Notes: a model not told the origin generated them from the sequence alone. Positions 16,381 to 25,550 are shown, counted from the first letter of the stretch. The stretch: DNA of 33,325 nucleotides from Candidatus Gastranaerophilales bacterium (GCA_944324195.1 CALUVJ010000015.1:1-33325), one strand, 5' to 3'. Numbers and translations are program-made.

Positions 16381-17691
16381 ATGTTTTCAAAATTCAAAAA
16401 TAATGTAAAAGTGACAAAAGATGTCGGCTGGCTAATGCCCGGGCTGGAAGTGAAAAGATGGTTTTTCCTGATATTTTTGGGCTCTGTAATGATAGTTCTT
16501 GGTTTTATGGTGCTTGCAAACGTAAGACCTATATACTTAACTCTTGAACTTATAAGAAAAGCTGCGCTAATTCTGCCTTCTAATTTCCTCGCTGCAGTAT
16601 TTATTTTAATCGGTGCGGTTATCTTTTTTAAAGGCTGGCAAAAAACAACTTTATCTATAATGGATATGGATAATAAAAAAGGCAATTATTCTATTCTGGA
16701 AAAGTTATACAGAAGAAGAAAACTTAATAAAGGTGCAAAGATTGTTGCCATAGGGGGCGGAACAGGACTTTCAATGCTTCTTAGAGGCATAAAAAAATAT
16801 ACCAATAACGTAACGGCAATTGTAACTGTAGGAGATGATGGCGGAAGCTCAGGCAGATTGAGAGAAGAAATGGGTGTTCTTCCGCCCGGTGATATCAGAA
16901 ATTGCATTGCCGCACTTGCTGATGACGAAGATTTGATTACAAAGCTTTTTCAATACAGATTTAAAAACGGTGAAGGGCTTGAAGGACATAGCTTTGGTAA
17001 TTTATTTCTAACCGCTCTTTGTTCAATAACCGGCGATATGGTGCGTGCGGTTAAAGAATCGTCAAACGTTTTAAATATCAGAGGTGTGGTTTTACCGGCA
17101 ACGTTAGATGACATGAAACTTGCGGCAAGGTTTGAGGATGGAAGAATTATTCACGGCGAATCAAATATTCCGGAAGCTCATGGAAAAATTAAAAGATTAT
17201 TTACCGAACCTGAACATTGTCATGCCTTGCCGGAAGTGATTGCCGCTATTCATGATGCGGACTTGATTATTTTAGGTCCCGGAAGCTTATATACAAGTGT
17301 TATTCCGAATCTGCTGGTAGACGGTATTGTTGAAGCTATTGAAAATTCTCATGCCAAGAAAATTTATGTATGCAATATAATGACTCAGCCCGGTGAAACA
17401 GACAATTATTCTGTAGCAAGTCATTTGAATGCATTGATTACTCATGCAGGCGGAAAGAAAATAGTCGACGCGGTTCTTGTAAATGACAGTTTGCCGGATA
17501 ATATGTCAGAGGGATATGCAAACAGCGGCTCTTACCCTGTAAGACTGGATATGGAGAACATTGCTCCGATAGGGATTGAAGTTGTTTCTCAAAAATTAAT
17601 ACTGGAAAACAGGCAGGGACTTGTAAGACACAGTTCTCACAGAGTCGCAAGGGCGGTTTATTACTGGTATAGACGGGCAATTAAGCGATAG
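16381..17691 (+). CDS. yvcK: YvcK/GlmR-type UDP-GlcNAc-binding regulator, membrane-anchored
   Basis: YvcK (GlmR, gluconeogenesis factor; CofD-like fold) binds UDP-sugars and adjusts carbon flow into peptidoglycan precursors. Hallmarks are KIVAIGGGTGLSMLLRGIK (GGGTG at 125-129), TVGDDGGSSGRLREE, PPGDIRNCIAAL, EGHSFGNLFLTAL, LGPGSLYTSVIPNL and YVCNIMTQPGETD. Compared with the ~320-aa Bacillus protein there is an N-terminal extension of about 115 residues. It contains WLMPGLEVKRW and two membrane helices (about 27-48 and 63-85), an arrangement typical of cyanobacterial homologues. It starts 1 nt after the stop of the PxpA-like gene. Confidence 0.93.
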   Translation: MFSKFKNNVKVTKDVGWLMPGLEVKRWFFLIFLGSVMIVLGFMVLANVRPIYLTLELIRKAALILPSNFLAAVFILIGAVIFFKGWQKTTLSIMDMDNKKGNYSILEKLYRRRKLNKGAKIVAIGGGTGLSMLLRGIKKYTNNVTAIVTVGDDGGSSGRLREEMGVLPPGDIRNCIAALADDEDLITKLFQYRFKNGEGLEGHSFGNLFLTALCSITGDMVRAVKESSNVLNIRGVVLPATLDDMKLAARFEDGRIIHGESNIPEAHGKIKRLFTEPEHCHALPEVIAAIHDADLIILGPGSLYTSVIPNLLVDGIVEAIENSHAKKIYVCNIMTQPGETDNYSVASHLNALITHAGGKKIVDAVLVNDSLPDNMSEGYANSGSYPVRLDMENIAPIGIEVVSQKLILENRQGLVRHSSHRVARAVYYWYRRAIKR

Positions 17692-17700
17692 TGTGATTCG

Positions 17701-17803
17701 TGAGGGGTGAAGTGTGAGGTGTGAAGGGAACATATAAAATTTGATAAAGTGAATAATGTCAAATTAATAAAGTTTATAACGACCCTTCACCCTTCACCCC
17801 TCA
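17701..17803. repeat. Inverted repeat of GTGA-rich minisatellite units
   Basis: The left arm (17701-17728) is built from TGAGGGGTGAAG, a GTGAG unit and GTGAAGGG. The right arm (17783-17803) is the reverse complement of TGAGGGGTGAAGGGTGAAGGG. The arms could pair over about 20 bp, with one extra unit bulged on the left and a 54-nt AT-rich loop. It lies between yvcK and panB. A related single unit (reverse complement GAATCGTGAGGAGTGA) occurs at 21407-21432, and another near 25960. Confidence 0.7.
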
Positions 17804-17839
17804 CTCTTTACATTCATCAGGAAAAACCGGAGGGATCTT

Positions 17840-18667
17840 ATGAAAACAGTTAATACATTTCAGAGATTAAAAGATAATAACGAAAAAATTGCGATGTTGA
17901 CAGCATACGATTATTCAACCGCGCAGGTATTGGATAAGGCTGAAATTGACGGTATTCTTGTCGGAGATTCCCTTGCAATGGTGGCTTTGGGGTATAAAGA
18001 TACTTATAATATTTCAATTGATGAAATGCTGGTTTTTGTGAAGGCAGTTTCCAGAGGGGCGCCAAATTCTTTTATTATTGGTGATATGCCGTTTATGAGC
18101 TATAATTTGACTGTTGAACAGGGACTGAAAAACGCATCGGAGATGATTAAAGCGGGTGCTTCCGGGGTTAAACTTGAGGGTTGTAACGAACATATTATAA
18201 AGCTGGTAAAACGCTGTGTGGAATCAGGTATTCCTGTCCTCGGGCATCTCGGCTTTACGCCGCAGCTGATGAATACAATTGGCGGGCATAGGATTCAGGG
18301 CAAAACTTCCGATAAGATTGAGCAAATTTTAGCAAGTGCAAAAAAGCTGGAAGAAGCCGGATGTTTTGCAATTGTACTGGAGCTTATGCCGGCAGAAAGC
18401 GCAAAATATATAACAGAGAATTTAAAAATTCCTACAATAGGTATAGGAGCAGGGAAATACTGTTCGGGGCAAATTGTCGTAATAGATGATATTCTTGGAA
18501 AATTTACCGATTTTACACCAAAGTTTGTAAAGAAATATGCAAACTTGCATGATACGGTTTTAAATGTTATAGAAATGTATAAAAGAGAAGTGAAGGAAGA
18601 AATTTTTCCTTCCGAAAAAGAATCGTTTGAATTGAATAATGAAGAAAAAGCAAAGCTTGGGAGATGA
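17840..18667 (+). CDS. panB: 3-methyl-2-oxobutanoate hydroxymethyltransferase
   Basis: PanB adds a hydroxymethyl group from methylene-tetrahydrofolate to alpha-ketoisovalerate, the first step to pantoate. Motifs are MLTAYDYSTAQVLD, GILVGDSLAMVALGY, IGDMPFMSY, GVKLEGCNE, PVLGHLGFTPQ and PTIGIGAGKYCSGQIVVIDD. The 275-aa length is normal. GGAGG at 17829-17833 precedes the ATG. Its stop overlaps the panC start by ATGA. Confidence 0.97.
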   Translation: MKTVNTFQRLKDNNEKIAMLTAYDYSTAQVLDKAEIDGILVGDSLAMVALGYKDTYNISIDEMLVFVKAVSRGAPNSFIIGDMPFMSYNLTVEQGLKNASEMIKAGASGVKLEGCNEHIIKLVKRCVESGIPVLGHLGFTPQLMNTIGGHRIQGKTSDKIEQILASAKKLEEAGCFAIVLELMPAESAKYITENLKIPTIGIGAGKYCSGQIVVIDDILGKFTDFTPKFVKKYANLHDTVLNVIEMYKREVKEEIFPSEKESFELNNEEKAKLGR

Positions 18668-19521
18668 AAATGCTTTTACACAGTATAAAGGAATTAAGAG
18701 AGCTGAGGAAGAACTGGAGAGGATTGAAAGTTGGGCTTGTACCGACTATGGGCGCACTGCATGAGGGACATTTGAGTTTGATTAAAAAAGCAAAAGAAAC
18801 CTGTGACAAAGTTGTCGTTTCAGTGTTTGTAAACCCTATACAATTTGGCCCTGCGGAGGATTATGACAAATACCCGAGAACTTTGGATAACGATACCGTA
18901 TTGTGTGAAAAAGAGGGAGTGGACATAGTTTTCGCACCAACTCCGGACGAAATGTACGGTTCCGGAAATCGTCTTTCTAATGATACTTTAACTTATGTAT
19001 GTCCGCCTTTTTTCTATGTAAACAAGTTGTGCGGCAAAACGAGGGTCGGACATTTTGACGGAGTCTGTACGGTTGTTTTGAAGTTATTTAATATTGTACA
19101 GCCTGATTATGCATTTTTCGGACAAAAAGATGCCCAGCAAGTGGTTATAGTAAAGAAAATGGTCAAAGATTTAAATGTTCCGGTTGAAATTATTCAATGC
19201 CCGATTGTGAGAGAAGAGTCAGGGTTGGCGTTGAGTTCAAGGAATAAATATCTTTCTGATGAGGGTAAACAAAAGGCTCTTGCATTAAGTAAAATTTTAA
19301 ATAATATTAAATCTTGTTATAAACGCGGTATTACTGATATAAAAGGATTAAAAGAAACCGCGTATAATTTTTTGACAGAAGATTATGAATTAGAATATTT
19401 GGAGATACTTGATAAAAATACTCTGGAAGAGCAGGAGTATGCTGATAATAATTCTATAGTGCTAATTGCCTGCAGGGTTGAAAATGTACGTCTGATTGAT
19501 AATATATATTTGGAGGATTAA
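18664..19521 (+). CDS. panC: Pantothenate synthetase
   Basis: PanC joins pantoate and beta-alanine with ATP to give pantothenate. Seen: VPTMGALHEGHLSLI with the HxGH nucleotide-binding motif, VSVFVNPIQFGPAEDYDKYP, GHFDGVCTVVLKLFNIVQPD, FGQKDAQQ, and ALSSRNKYLS near the KMSKS-like site. The length of 285 aa is typical. The start ATG overlaps the panB stop (ATGA). A second in-frame ATG two codons later is possible. The stop shares one base with the next gene's ATG. panD, needed for beta-alanine, is not here. Confidence 0.97.
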   Translation: MKMLLHSIKELRELRKNWRGLKVGLVPTMGALHEGHLSLIKKAKETCDKVVVSVFVNPIQFGPAEDYDKYPRTLDNDTVLCEKEGVDIVFAPTPDEMYGSGNRLSNDTLTYVCPPFFYVNKLCGKTRVGHFDGVCTVVLKLFNIVQPDYAFFGQKDAQQVVIVKKMVKDLNVPVEIIQCPIVREESGLALSSRNKYLSDEGKQKALALSKILNNIKSCYKRGITDIKGLKETAYNFLTEDYELEYLEILDKNTLEEQEYADNNSIVLIACRVENVRLIDNIYLED

Positions 19522-20372
19522 TGCATAAGTGGGTTTTGAAGGGATTTGAGGCTTTAAGGAGTTTTTTGCAATTCCTGAAAATTGTATGTGTATTTTTAAT
19601 AATGATGCTTTTACTTTATTGGATACAAAATCTTATTCATTCAACCTGGGGGTGGATGAAGTTTTTTTCTTCTTTTTTTGATGCATTGCTAAAATTCTCG
19701 GATAGTATATATTCTTTAACTCTAACTTTCAGCGATACTGTTTTTGAATTTAAGTATATAATTGCGATTATATTAATCTTCATAGTATACGTTTTAATAG
19801 ATATTTTAATGAAGCTCTCGCACGTTTTGGAGGATAGTTATGATGATACAAGACGACTTTGTAAAAGGTCTGAAGAACGTGTTATGAATAAGATTCTGTA
19901 TGATAAAGTTGAAAAACAGGAAAAACAAATTAACAGATATTCGGTAGTAATTCATACACGAATAAAACCGCTTTATGTACATAGAAAAATAAATATAGAT
20001 TTGGATAAACAAAATGAATTAATGGTTGATTTTATATATGAAAAACTCGGCGTAAAGCCTGTACCGTTTGAAGAGGGCTTTATGTATACATTTGACAGTT
20101 ATAATCGTATTGATGAAATATTGAATGTTTTATTTAAAGTTATACACGGATCGACACCTTTAGATTACGCAATTTGTATTCAGGTAGAGGATAATATGCA
20201 GCAGCTGCGAAAGTTAATAAGTTTAAAGCATTATAATAAAATAACAATGGCAGCAGATACATCTTTCAGATATAGATTTAACACTGTTCAAAGATATGAG
20301 ACTTCACAATTAGGTGTTTTCCAGAATGGAGACCGTACAATAGAGGTTCATGAATTTCGTGAGTGTTCATAG
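19521..20372 (+). CDS. Membrane protein of unknown function with soluble C-terminal domain
   Basis: I do not recognise a named family. There are two clear membrane segments, about 18-36 (FLKIVCVFLIMMLLLYWIQ) and about 78-97 (YIIAIILIFIVYVLIDIL). A charged coiled-coil linker (about 100-140) and a soluble domain (about 140-283) follow. The order of elements near the end (a KLISLKHYNKITMAADTS segment, then ETSQLGVF and a final VHEF strand) faintly resembles a degenerate class III nucleotide cyclase domain. No catalytic aspartates can be placed, so this is only a hypothesis. The start overlaps the panC stop by one base, implying co-translation, and dapA follows at 34 nt with its own promoter. Confidence 0.7.
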   Translation: MHKWVLKGFEALRSFLQFLKIVCVFLIMMLLLYWIQNLIHSTWGWMKFFSSFFDALLKFSDSIYSLTLTFSDTVFEFKYIIAIILIFIVYVLIDILMKLSHVLEDSYDDTRRLCKRSEERVMNKILYDKVEKQEKQINRYSVVIHTRIKPLYVHRKINIDLDKQNELMVDFIYEKLGVKPVPFEEGFMYTFDSYNRIDEILNVLFKVIHGSTPLDYAICIQVEDNMQQLRKLISLKHYNKITMAADTSFRYRFNTVQRYETSQLGVFQNGDRTIEVHEFRECS

Positions 20373-20378
20373 TATAAT
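20373..20378 (+). promoter_or_regulatory. -10 element of dapA
   Basis: A perfect TATAAT begins right after the upstream gene's TAG and lies 27 nt before the dapA ATG. AAGGAG at 20391-20396 is the ribosome binding site. The -35 is poor. Confidence 0.5.
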
Positions 20379-20405
20379 AAAAAGAGTAAAAAGGAGTATA
20401 AATTT

Positions 20406-21284
20406 ATGAGATACGATGCGGGTGAAGTTATAACGGCAATGGTTACGCCATTTAACGAAAAGCGTGAAGTTGATTATGATAAGGTGGAGCAGCTGGCATA
20501 TCAGCTTATAAATACCGGTTCAGATGCGGTGCTGGTTACGGGAACAACCGGCGAGTCTCCGACTTTGACACATGAAGAAGAAATGGAAATTCTCTGCAGT
20601 GCAAAACGCGGAGTAGGTTCCAACGGTAAAATAATCATGGGTACCGGCTCAAATTCTACCGAGACAGCTGTTATGATGGCAAAAAAGGCTGAAAAAGAAG
20701 GCGTAGATGCAATTTTATCAGTTGTGCCGTATTATAATAAACCTTCTCAAAACGGTATCATCGAACACTTTTCAGCTGTAGCGGAAGCAGTTGATCTTCC
20801 GGTGATTTTGTATAATATCCCGTCAAGAACCGGCGTTAATATGGCGGTAGAGACTGTAAAGACTCTTGCAAGAAAATACGAAAATATTGTTGCAATCAAA
20901 CAAAGTTTTGGAGATATGGATGTAATAACAGATATTAAGATGAGTTGTCCTAAAGATTTTGCAATATATTCAGGTGATGACAGTCTGACTCTTCCGATGC
21001 TTTCAGTCGGAGCGCATGGTGTAATTTCAGTAGCTTCTCACCTTTTCGGAAAAGAAATTAAATCTATGATTAGAAACTTCAAAACCGGTGATGTAATGAC
21101 GGCAAGAAATATGCATCAAAAACTCTATCCTATATTTAAAAAACTTTTCATGGCGCCGAATCCGGTACCGGTAAAGGCGGCTTTGGCATATAGAGAAATT
21201 ATTTCCGATTATGTAAGGCGCCCTCTTGTAGAGCTTACAAAAGCCGAAAAAGCGGATTTAATTTTTACACTTGATTCGATTTAG
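20406..21284 (+). CDS. dapA: 4-hydroxy-tetrahydrodipicolinate synthase
   Basis: DapA condenses pyruvate with aspartate semialdehyde, the first committed step to diaminopimelate and lysine. Catalytic features are visible: GTTGESPTL (T47, T48), VVPYYNKPSQ (Y110), YNIPSRTGVN (Y136, R141), and the Schiff-base lysine K165 in VAIKQSFGD. Most relatives read KEA(S/T)GD at this point; here it is KQSFGD. The C-terminal IYSGDDSLTLPMLSVGAHGV is standard. The length of 292 aa is typical. It shares the aspartate semialdehyde pool with hom. Confidence 0.97.
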   Translation: MRYDAGEVITAMVTPFNEKREVDYDKVEQLAYQLINTGSDAVLVTGTTGESPTLTHEEEMEILCSAKRGVGSNGKIIMGTGSNSTETAVMMAKKAEKEGVDAILSVVPYYNKPSQNGIIEHFSAVAEAVDLPVILYNIPSRTGVNMAVETVKTLARKYENIVAIKQSFGDMDVITDIKMSCPKDFAIYSGDDSLTLPMLSVGAHGVISVASHLFGKEIKSMIRNFKTGDVMTARNMHQKLYPIFKKLFMAPNPVPVKAALAYREIISDYVRRPLVELTKAEKADLIFTLDSI

Positions 21285-21454
21285 ACAATCGGGTAAGAAA
21301 TTTATTTTCTTATTTGATGTAAAATAAGATAGGGTTGGTTTAACACAACAAACCTGCATTGAAAATAGTGTATGGATTTATCGGAGAATAAACTAGAAAT
21401 GTCTGGTCACTCCTCACGATTCACTATTCACCAGAAAAAAGGAGTATATAAAAA

Positions 21455-22762
21455 ATGAAAAATAAACTAATACTGTTTTGGGTAATCGTAGCTATTGTTA
21501 TTGCCAGTATTTACGTAATTTATTCAAAACCGACAAAGCTTGGACTTGATTTGGTTGGCGGTTCCCGTCTTGTTTTGGAAGCTCAAACGACTAAAACGCT
21601 TGCTCAAATAACCCCTGATATGATGTCAAGCTTGCAGTTTGCAATAGAAAACAGGGTTAATAAGCTCGGTGTATCAGAGACGGTTGTACAGCGAGCAGGA
21701 GACAGACGTCTTGTTGTAGAAATCCCGGACGTATCAGATTTAGAGCAGGCAAAAGAGTATATAGGTGAAACTGCGGAACTTGATTTCAGAAAACCGGTTA
21801 TGAAAGAGGATGGTCCGGAATGGGAAGCTACAGGGCTTACAGGTAAGGATTTATCAAAAGCAAATTTAAGTACAAACTCTCAGAACGGCCAGTGGGTTGT
21901 AGATTTGGAGTTTAACGGAGAGGGTACAAAGAAATTTGCGGATTTAACAAAACAGCTTGTCGGACAGCCTATGGCAATTTTCTTTAACGGTGAATTGCAG
22001 TCGGCACCGGTAATAAGAGAAGCAATAACGGGCGGCAGAGCTCAAATTTCAGGCGGTGACAGCGGATTCGTTTATGAAGAAGCGAAGAAAATGGTTGATT
22101 TATTGAATGCCGGAGCGTTGCCGGTTCCTGCAAAAATCATAGAAGAAAATACCGTCGGTCCGACTCTGGGTGCGGATAGTATAGCAAAATCCAAGATAGC
22201 CGGTATTATCGGTTTAGGTTTTGTAATGGTGTTTATGGCTGCATATTACAGGGCTCCGGGTTTGATTGCCGATGTGGCGCTGGTAATTTACGGTTTGATA
22301 TTATTTGCTCTGTTTAAAGCAATCCCGGTAACTTTGACTCTTGCAGGTATTGCAGGTTTTATTCTGAGTATAGGTATGGCGGTTGATGCTAACATTCTTA
22401 TTTTTGAGAGAACAAAAGAAGAGTTAAAGGCCGGCAGAACACTATTTACAGCTATTAATTCGGGTTTTGACAGAGCTTTTACAAGTATTTTTGACTCAAA
22501 TATGACTACAATTATTACCTGCGCAATTCTTTATTGCTGCGGTACAAGTATTGTAAAGGGTTTTGCTCTGACATTGGCTCTCGGTGTTGTTGTTTCGATG
22601 TTTAGTGCAATTACAATAACCAAAAACTTTATGCACTTGATTTTTGGTACCGGTAAACTTACACATCCGGCATTGTTTGGTTTACGCCAGAGTGATATTG
22701 AGGAAGGGTATCAAGCTGTTGAAACAAAACGTGAAAAAGCAAAATTTGGTATTTTGGACTAG
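21455..22762 (+). CDS. secD: Protein translocase subunit SecD
   Basis: SecD, with SecF, uses the proton gradient to pull exported proteins through SecYEG. The 435-aa product has an N-terminal membrane helix and the GLDLVGGSRLVLEA motif, then a periplasmic P1 domain with VNKLGVSETVVQRAGDRRLV and FNGELQSAPVIREAITGGRA. The C-terminal five-helix region begins EENTVGPTLGADSIAKSKIA and contains GMAVDANILIFER. It is shorter than E. coli SecD (615 aa), as in many other phyla. An AAGGAG lies upstream. secF follows after 23 nt; yajC is not adjacent. Confidence 0.97.
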   Translation: MKNKLILFWVIVAIVIASIYVIYSKPTKLGLDLVGGSRLVLEAQTTKTLAQITPDMMSSLQFAIENRVNKLGVSETVVQRAGDRRLVVEIPDVSDLEQAKEYIGETAELDFRKPVMKEDGPEWEATGLTGKDLSKANLSTNSQNGQWVVDLEFNGEGTKKFADLTKQLVGQPMAIFFNGELQSAPVIREAITGGRAQISGGDSGFVYEEAKKMVDLLNAGALPVPAKIIEENTVGPTLGADSIAKSKIAGIIGLGFVMVFMAAYYRAPGLIADVALVIYGLILFALFKAIPVTLTLAGIAGFILSIGMAVDANILIFERTKEELKAGRTLFTAINSGFDRAFTSIFDSNMTTIITCAILYCCGTSIVKGFALTLALGVVVSMFSAITITKNFMHLIFGTGKLTHPALFGLRQSDIEEGYQAVETKREKAKFGILD

Positions 22763-22785
22763 TATAAAATATAAGGAAAGAAATT

Positions 22786-23739
22786 ATGAAATTAAATATA
22801 GTAAAATACAGATTTTTATTTTTAGCAATATCAGCAATACTTCTTTTGCCGGGTATAGTTGCAATGATATATTCAACAATGGTTTATCCTACTCATACAC
22901 CGTTGAAAGTCGGTATTGATTATACCGGCGGTACGACTTTGCAATATGGCGTGCAGGAGCTTATTTCAAATGATAAACTCGCAGATGTCAGAAAAACATT
23001 AGAAGATGGCGGTATTGAAAATCCTTACCTTCAGATAATCAATATTAATTCACAACAAAATACGGATATGAAAGCAATTTTATCTATAAGAACAAAGTTT
23101 ATAGAAGAAGGTTCTGCAGATCAGGATAAAATTACAAATATCATGAATCAAGAGTTTAACTCTCCGTCTCTGGTCCAGGTCTCATCCGTAGGACCTACAT
23201 TGGGAGCGGAATTGTTTAAAAATTCTTTAATAGCTCTTTCTTTAGCATTGTTAGGCATAATTGCATATTTAACAATGCGTTTTCAGTTTGACTATGCATT
23301 GGCTGCAATTTTGGGCTTAGTTCATGATACATTATTTGTTTGCGGTATATTTTCAATTTTAGGGTTGCTCTACGATGTTCAGATTGATGCATTATTTGTA
23401 ACGGCCCTGCTTACTGTAATCGGTTTTTCTGTTCACGATACAATTGTTGTATTTGACAGGGTTCGTGAGAATTTGAAATACTATTCTAAGAAAATGACTT
23501 TTTCTGAAATTATGAACGGAAGTGTAAATCAGACATTGGCAAGAAGTATTAATACTTCACTGACAACACTCTTAACTCTTGCAGCTTTGTATTTCTGGGG
23601 CGGTGTAACAACAAGAGACTTTGTACTTGCAATGATTCTTGGTATAGCTATCGGTACGTATTCAAGTATATTCTTCTGTTCGACGCTTGTTGATATATGG
23701 GAAGATAAGAAAAAATCGTCATCACCGGCTGCAGCATAA
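22786..23739 (+). CDS. secF: Protein translocase subunit SecF
   Basis: SecF is the partner of SecD in the inner membrane. Seen in 317 aa: an N-terminal helix, VGIDYTGGTTLQYG, SSVGPTLGAELFKNSLIALS, MRFQFDYALAAILGLVHDTL, and the characteristic FSVHDTIVVFDRVREN. NQTLARSINTSLTTLLTLAA is also standard. AAGGAA precedes the ATG. A strong terminator follows the stop, closing the secDF unit. Confidence 0.97.
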   Translation: MKLNIVKYRFLFLAISAILLLPGIVAMIYSTMVYPTHTPLKVGIDYTGGTTLQYGVQELISNDKLADVRKTLEDGGIENPYLQIININSQQNTDMKAILSIRTKFIEEGSADQDKITNIMNQEFNSPSLVQVSSVGPTLGAELFKNSLIALSLALLGIIAYLTMRFQFDYALAAILGLVHDTLFVCGIFSILGLLYDVQIDALFVTALLTVIGFSVHDTIVVFDRVRENLKYYSKKMTFSEIMNGSVNQTLARSINTSLTTLLTLAALYFWGGVTTRDFVLAMILGIAIGTYSSIFFCSTLVDIWEDKKKSSSPAAA

Positions 23740-23745
23740 AGTATG

Positions 23746-23775
23746 AAAAGGAAGATTTATAAATCTTCCTTTTTT
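23746..23775 (+). terminator. Rho-independent terminator of secDF
   Basis: A perfect 28-nt palindrome (stem AAAAGGAAGAT, loop TTATAA, at 23746-23773) runs directly into T's, ending at 23775. It is 7 nt past the secF stop. Confidence 0.85.
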
Positions 23776-23830
23776 AATAGCAAAAAAAGTATTTACATGT
23801 TTTATAAACAATAATCATAAAGAAGAACAA

Positions 23831-25225
23831 ATGAGAATATTACCAATATTATCAAATCAATATACCTCAAATTTAAAAATGAATAATCGTAACGATTATT
23901 CTCAATACAGGACAACTGTATTGAGAAATTCTTTGTTAACGGATACGGTTTCATTTGGCAGGCGGGCTGAAAATGCCGAGCAATTACGAGCTCTTATGGC
24001 GTATGGTATTCCGGATATGTATTCAGGGAAAGTTGTTATAGATCCTAAAAATTTGGAACGTTTTTATTCAAAACAATTTTTTTCAAAGTCGATAAAAAAT
24101 ATTGTCAAATATCTTGTTCGCTACGAGGGGAGCTTACATACAGTAGAAAAACAATTTTTTTCAATTGTAAAAAATATGGCACGAACAAATCCGCAGTATA
24201 AGTTGAAAGATGTTGTATTAAATATAGCTCCGGAGCATAATAAAAAACTTTTGGAAGTTCAGCAGCCGATATTTGATGAGTTAACAGAAATGGCGAAGGA
24301 GATGCCGCCTGAACAGTTACACGAGTTTCACAATCTTATGGGAGTGATATATAAAAAATTGAACCATAAGCCCGTTAGTTTACCATTCAGTGCTAAGGAG
24401 TTTCAATATAAACTTCAAAGGATAGCGGATGAAGTGAGTAAAAAACAGCGTCCTCAGGAAAAAGAATTGATGAAAACAATAGTTAATCTATCTAAGCAAA
24501 TGCCGGAGAAAACGCCGGAGGAATTGGTTTCTCTAAAAGATATAAAATCAAAAGTAAAACGTAATAAAAAAATAAAATATCAAAAGAGTTTAATCAAAAA
24601 GCGGGCAGATTTGCTGACAGAGATGGAGATTCTTACTGCGGGTTCAACGTTAAAAAATAATGAAGAGTTAACAAAATTATTTGCTCAAACAAGAGCAAAG
24701 ATATACAATATCCCGATAGTAATACCTTTTAACAGAAAATCATTTATATATGAGTTGCAAAAGATTACCAACACACTGCAAGATACAAAACTTGCTCACA
24801 GGATTATTCAAAAAGCTATAAAATTGCCGACATCACATGAGAATTTATCGGCGTTTGTAATGAAATGTGTAGAATATTCGTCTGATAAAATAGGGTATAA
24901 TATGGTTGCCGGTTCTGCCGGAAGTATTGATCATCTTATTCCGTATGTAAAAAAAGGTAAAGAATGTTTGGAAAATTACGGAATAAGTTCTGCTTATTAT
25001 AATTCCGAGCGTGCAGAGCGTTCAATAGAACAGCAGCTTCGAAAATATCCGAAAGCCTACGGTAACTGTCAGAAGCAGGTCGATCGATTAATAGAATTAT
25101 GCAATAAAGGTGTGTTCAAAAAAGTAAAGCTCTCACGACAATATATTATAAATTTTGCAAAACAGATGTATAATTTATCTCCTCCGGAAAAGCGTTTAAT
25201 TTTAAATTTAGATAAATTAAAATAA
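23831..25225 (+). CDS. Large unknown protein with duplicated helical module and HNH-like C-terminal motif
   Basis: I do not recognise a named family, but several things are visible in the 464 residues. The N-terminus has no signal peptide and carries TDTVSFGRR at 37-45. Two related modules of about 75 residues lie at about 146-225 and 257-335. Their cores, PVSLPFSAKEFQYKLQRI (181-198) and PIVIPFNRKSFIYELQKI (295-312), are identical at 9 of 18 positions. A stretch at 361-425 resembles an HNH nuclease: SIDHLIP (D367, H368), then ENY (N382), then YNSER (391-394), and a final QVDRLIELCNKG helix. The zinc-binding cysteines often found around the CNxxR segment are absent, so catalysis is uncertain. 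A weak AGAAG site lies upstream. Confidence 0.7.
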   Translation: MRILPILSNQYTSNLKMNNRNDYSQYRTTVLRNSLLTDTVSFGRRAENAEQLRALMAYGIPDMYSGKVVIDPKNLERFYSKQFFSKSIKNIVKYLVRYEGSLHTVEKQFFSIVKNMARTNPQYKLKDVVLNIAPEHNKKLLEVQQPIFDELTEMAKEMPPEQLHEFHNLMGVIYKKLNHKPVSLPFSAKEFQYKLQRIADEVSKKQRPQEKELMKTIVNLSKQMPEKTPEELVSLKDIKSKVKRNKKIKYQKSLIKKRADLLTEMEILTAGSTLKNNEELTKLFAQTRAKIYNIPIVIPFNRKSFIYELQKITNTLQDTKLAHRIIQKAIKLPTSHENLSAFVMKCVEYSSDKIGYNMVAGSAGSIDHLIPYVKKGKECLENYGISSAYYNSERAERSIEQQLRKYPKAYGNCQKQVDRLIELCNKGVFKKVKLSRQYIINFAKQMYNLSPPEKRLILNLDKLK

Positions 25226-25287
25226 ACAAGGACTTATATACAACTTTACCCAAAATATGCTCGAAATATATCTATAATGTCATTCCT

Positions 25288-25332
25288 AACTTGTTTCGGA
25301 ATCTTGCCGGCGATAAGATCTTGAAACAAGTT
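25288..25332. repeat. Long imperfect hairpin, GTCATTC-type element
   Basis: AACTTGTTTCGGAATCTT (25288-25305) pairs with AAGATCTTGAAACAAGTT (25315-25332) at 15 of 18 positions around a 9-nt loop. It is preceded by TGTCATTCCT. Such arms are typical of mobile palindromic intergenic elements. A decayed relative (CCAGTTCAGGGTGACA) may end near 26090. Confidence 0.65.
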
Positions 25333-25550
25333 CCACTGCTATCCATGATAATTATTAAGAGTAAAAAATATGAATCAAATATCAATAGAGAACCCCTCCC
25401 CGAAATCAGAGATTTCGACCCTCCCACAAGGGGCGGGTTGGGGTAGGGTAAATGTGTTGAATTGGTTGGTCTCTTCCTATCGCCCATTGGAAAACTTTTC
25501 CCTCGCCCCTCTGGGGAGAGGGTCAGGGTGAGGGGTGAATATTTACCCCT

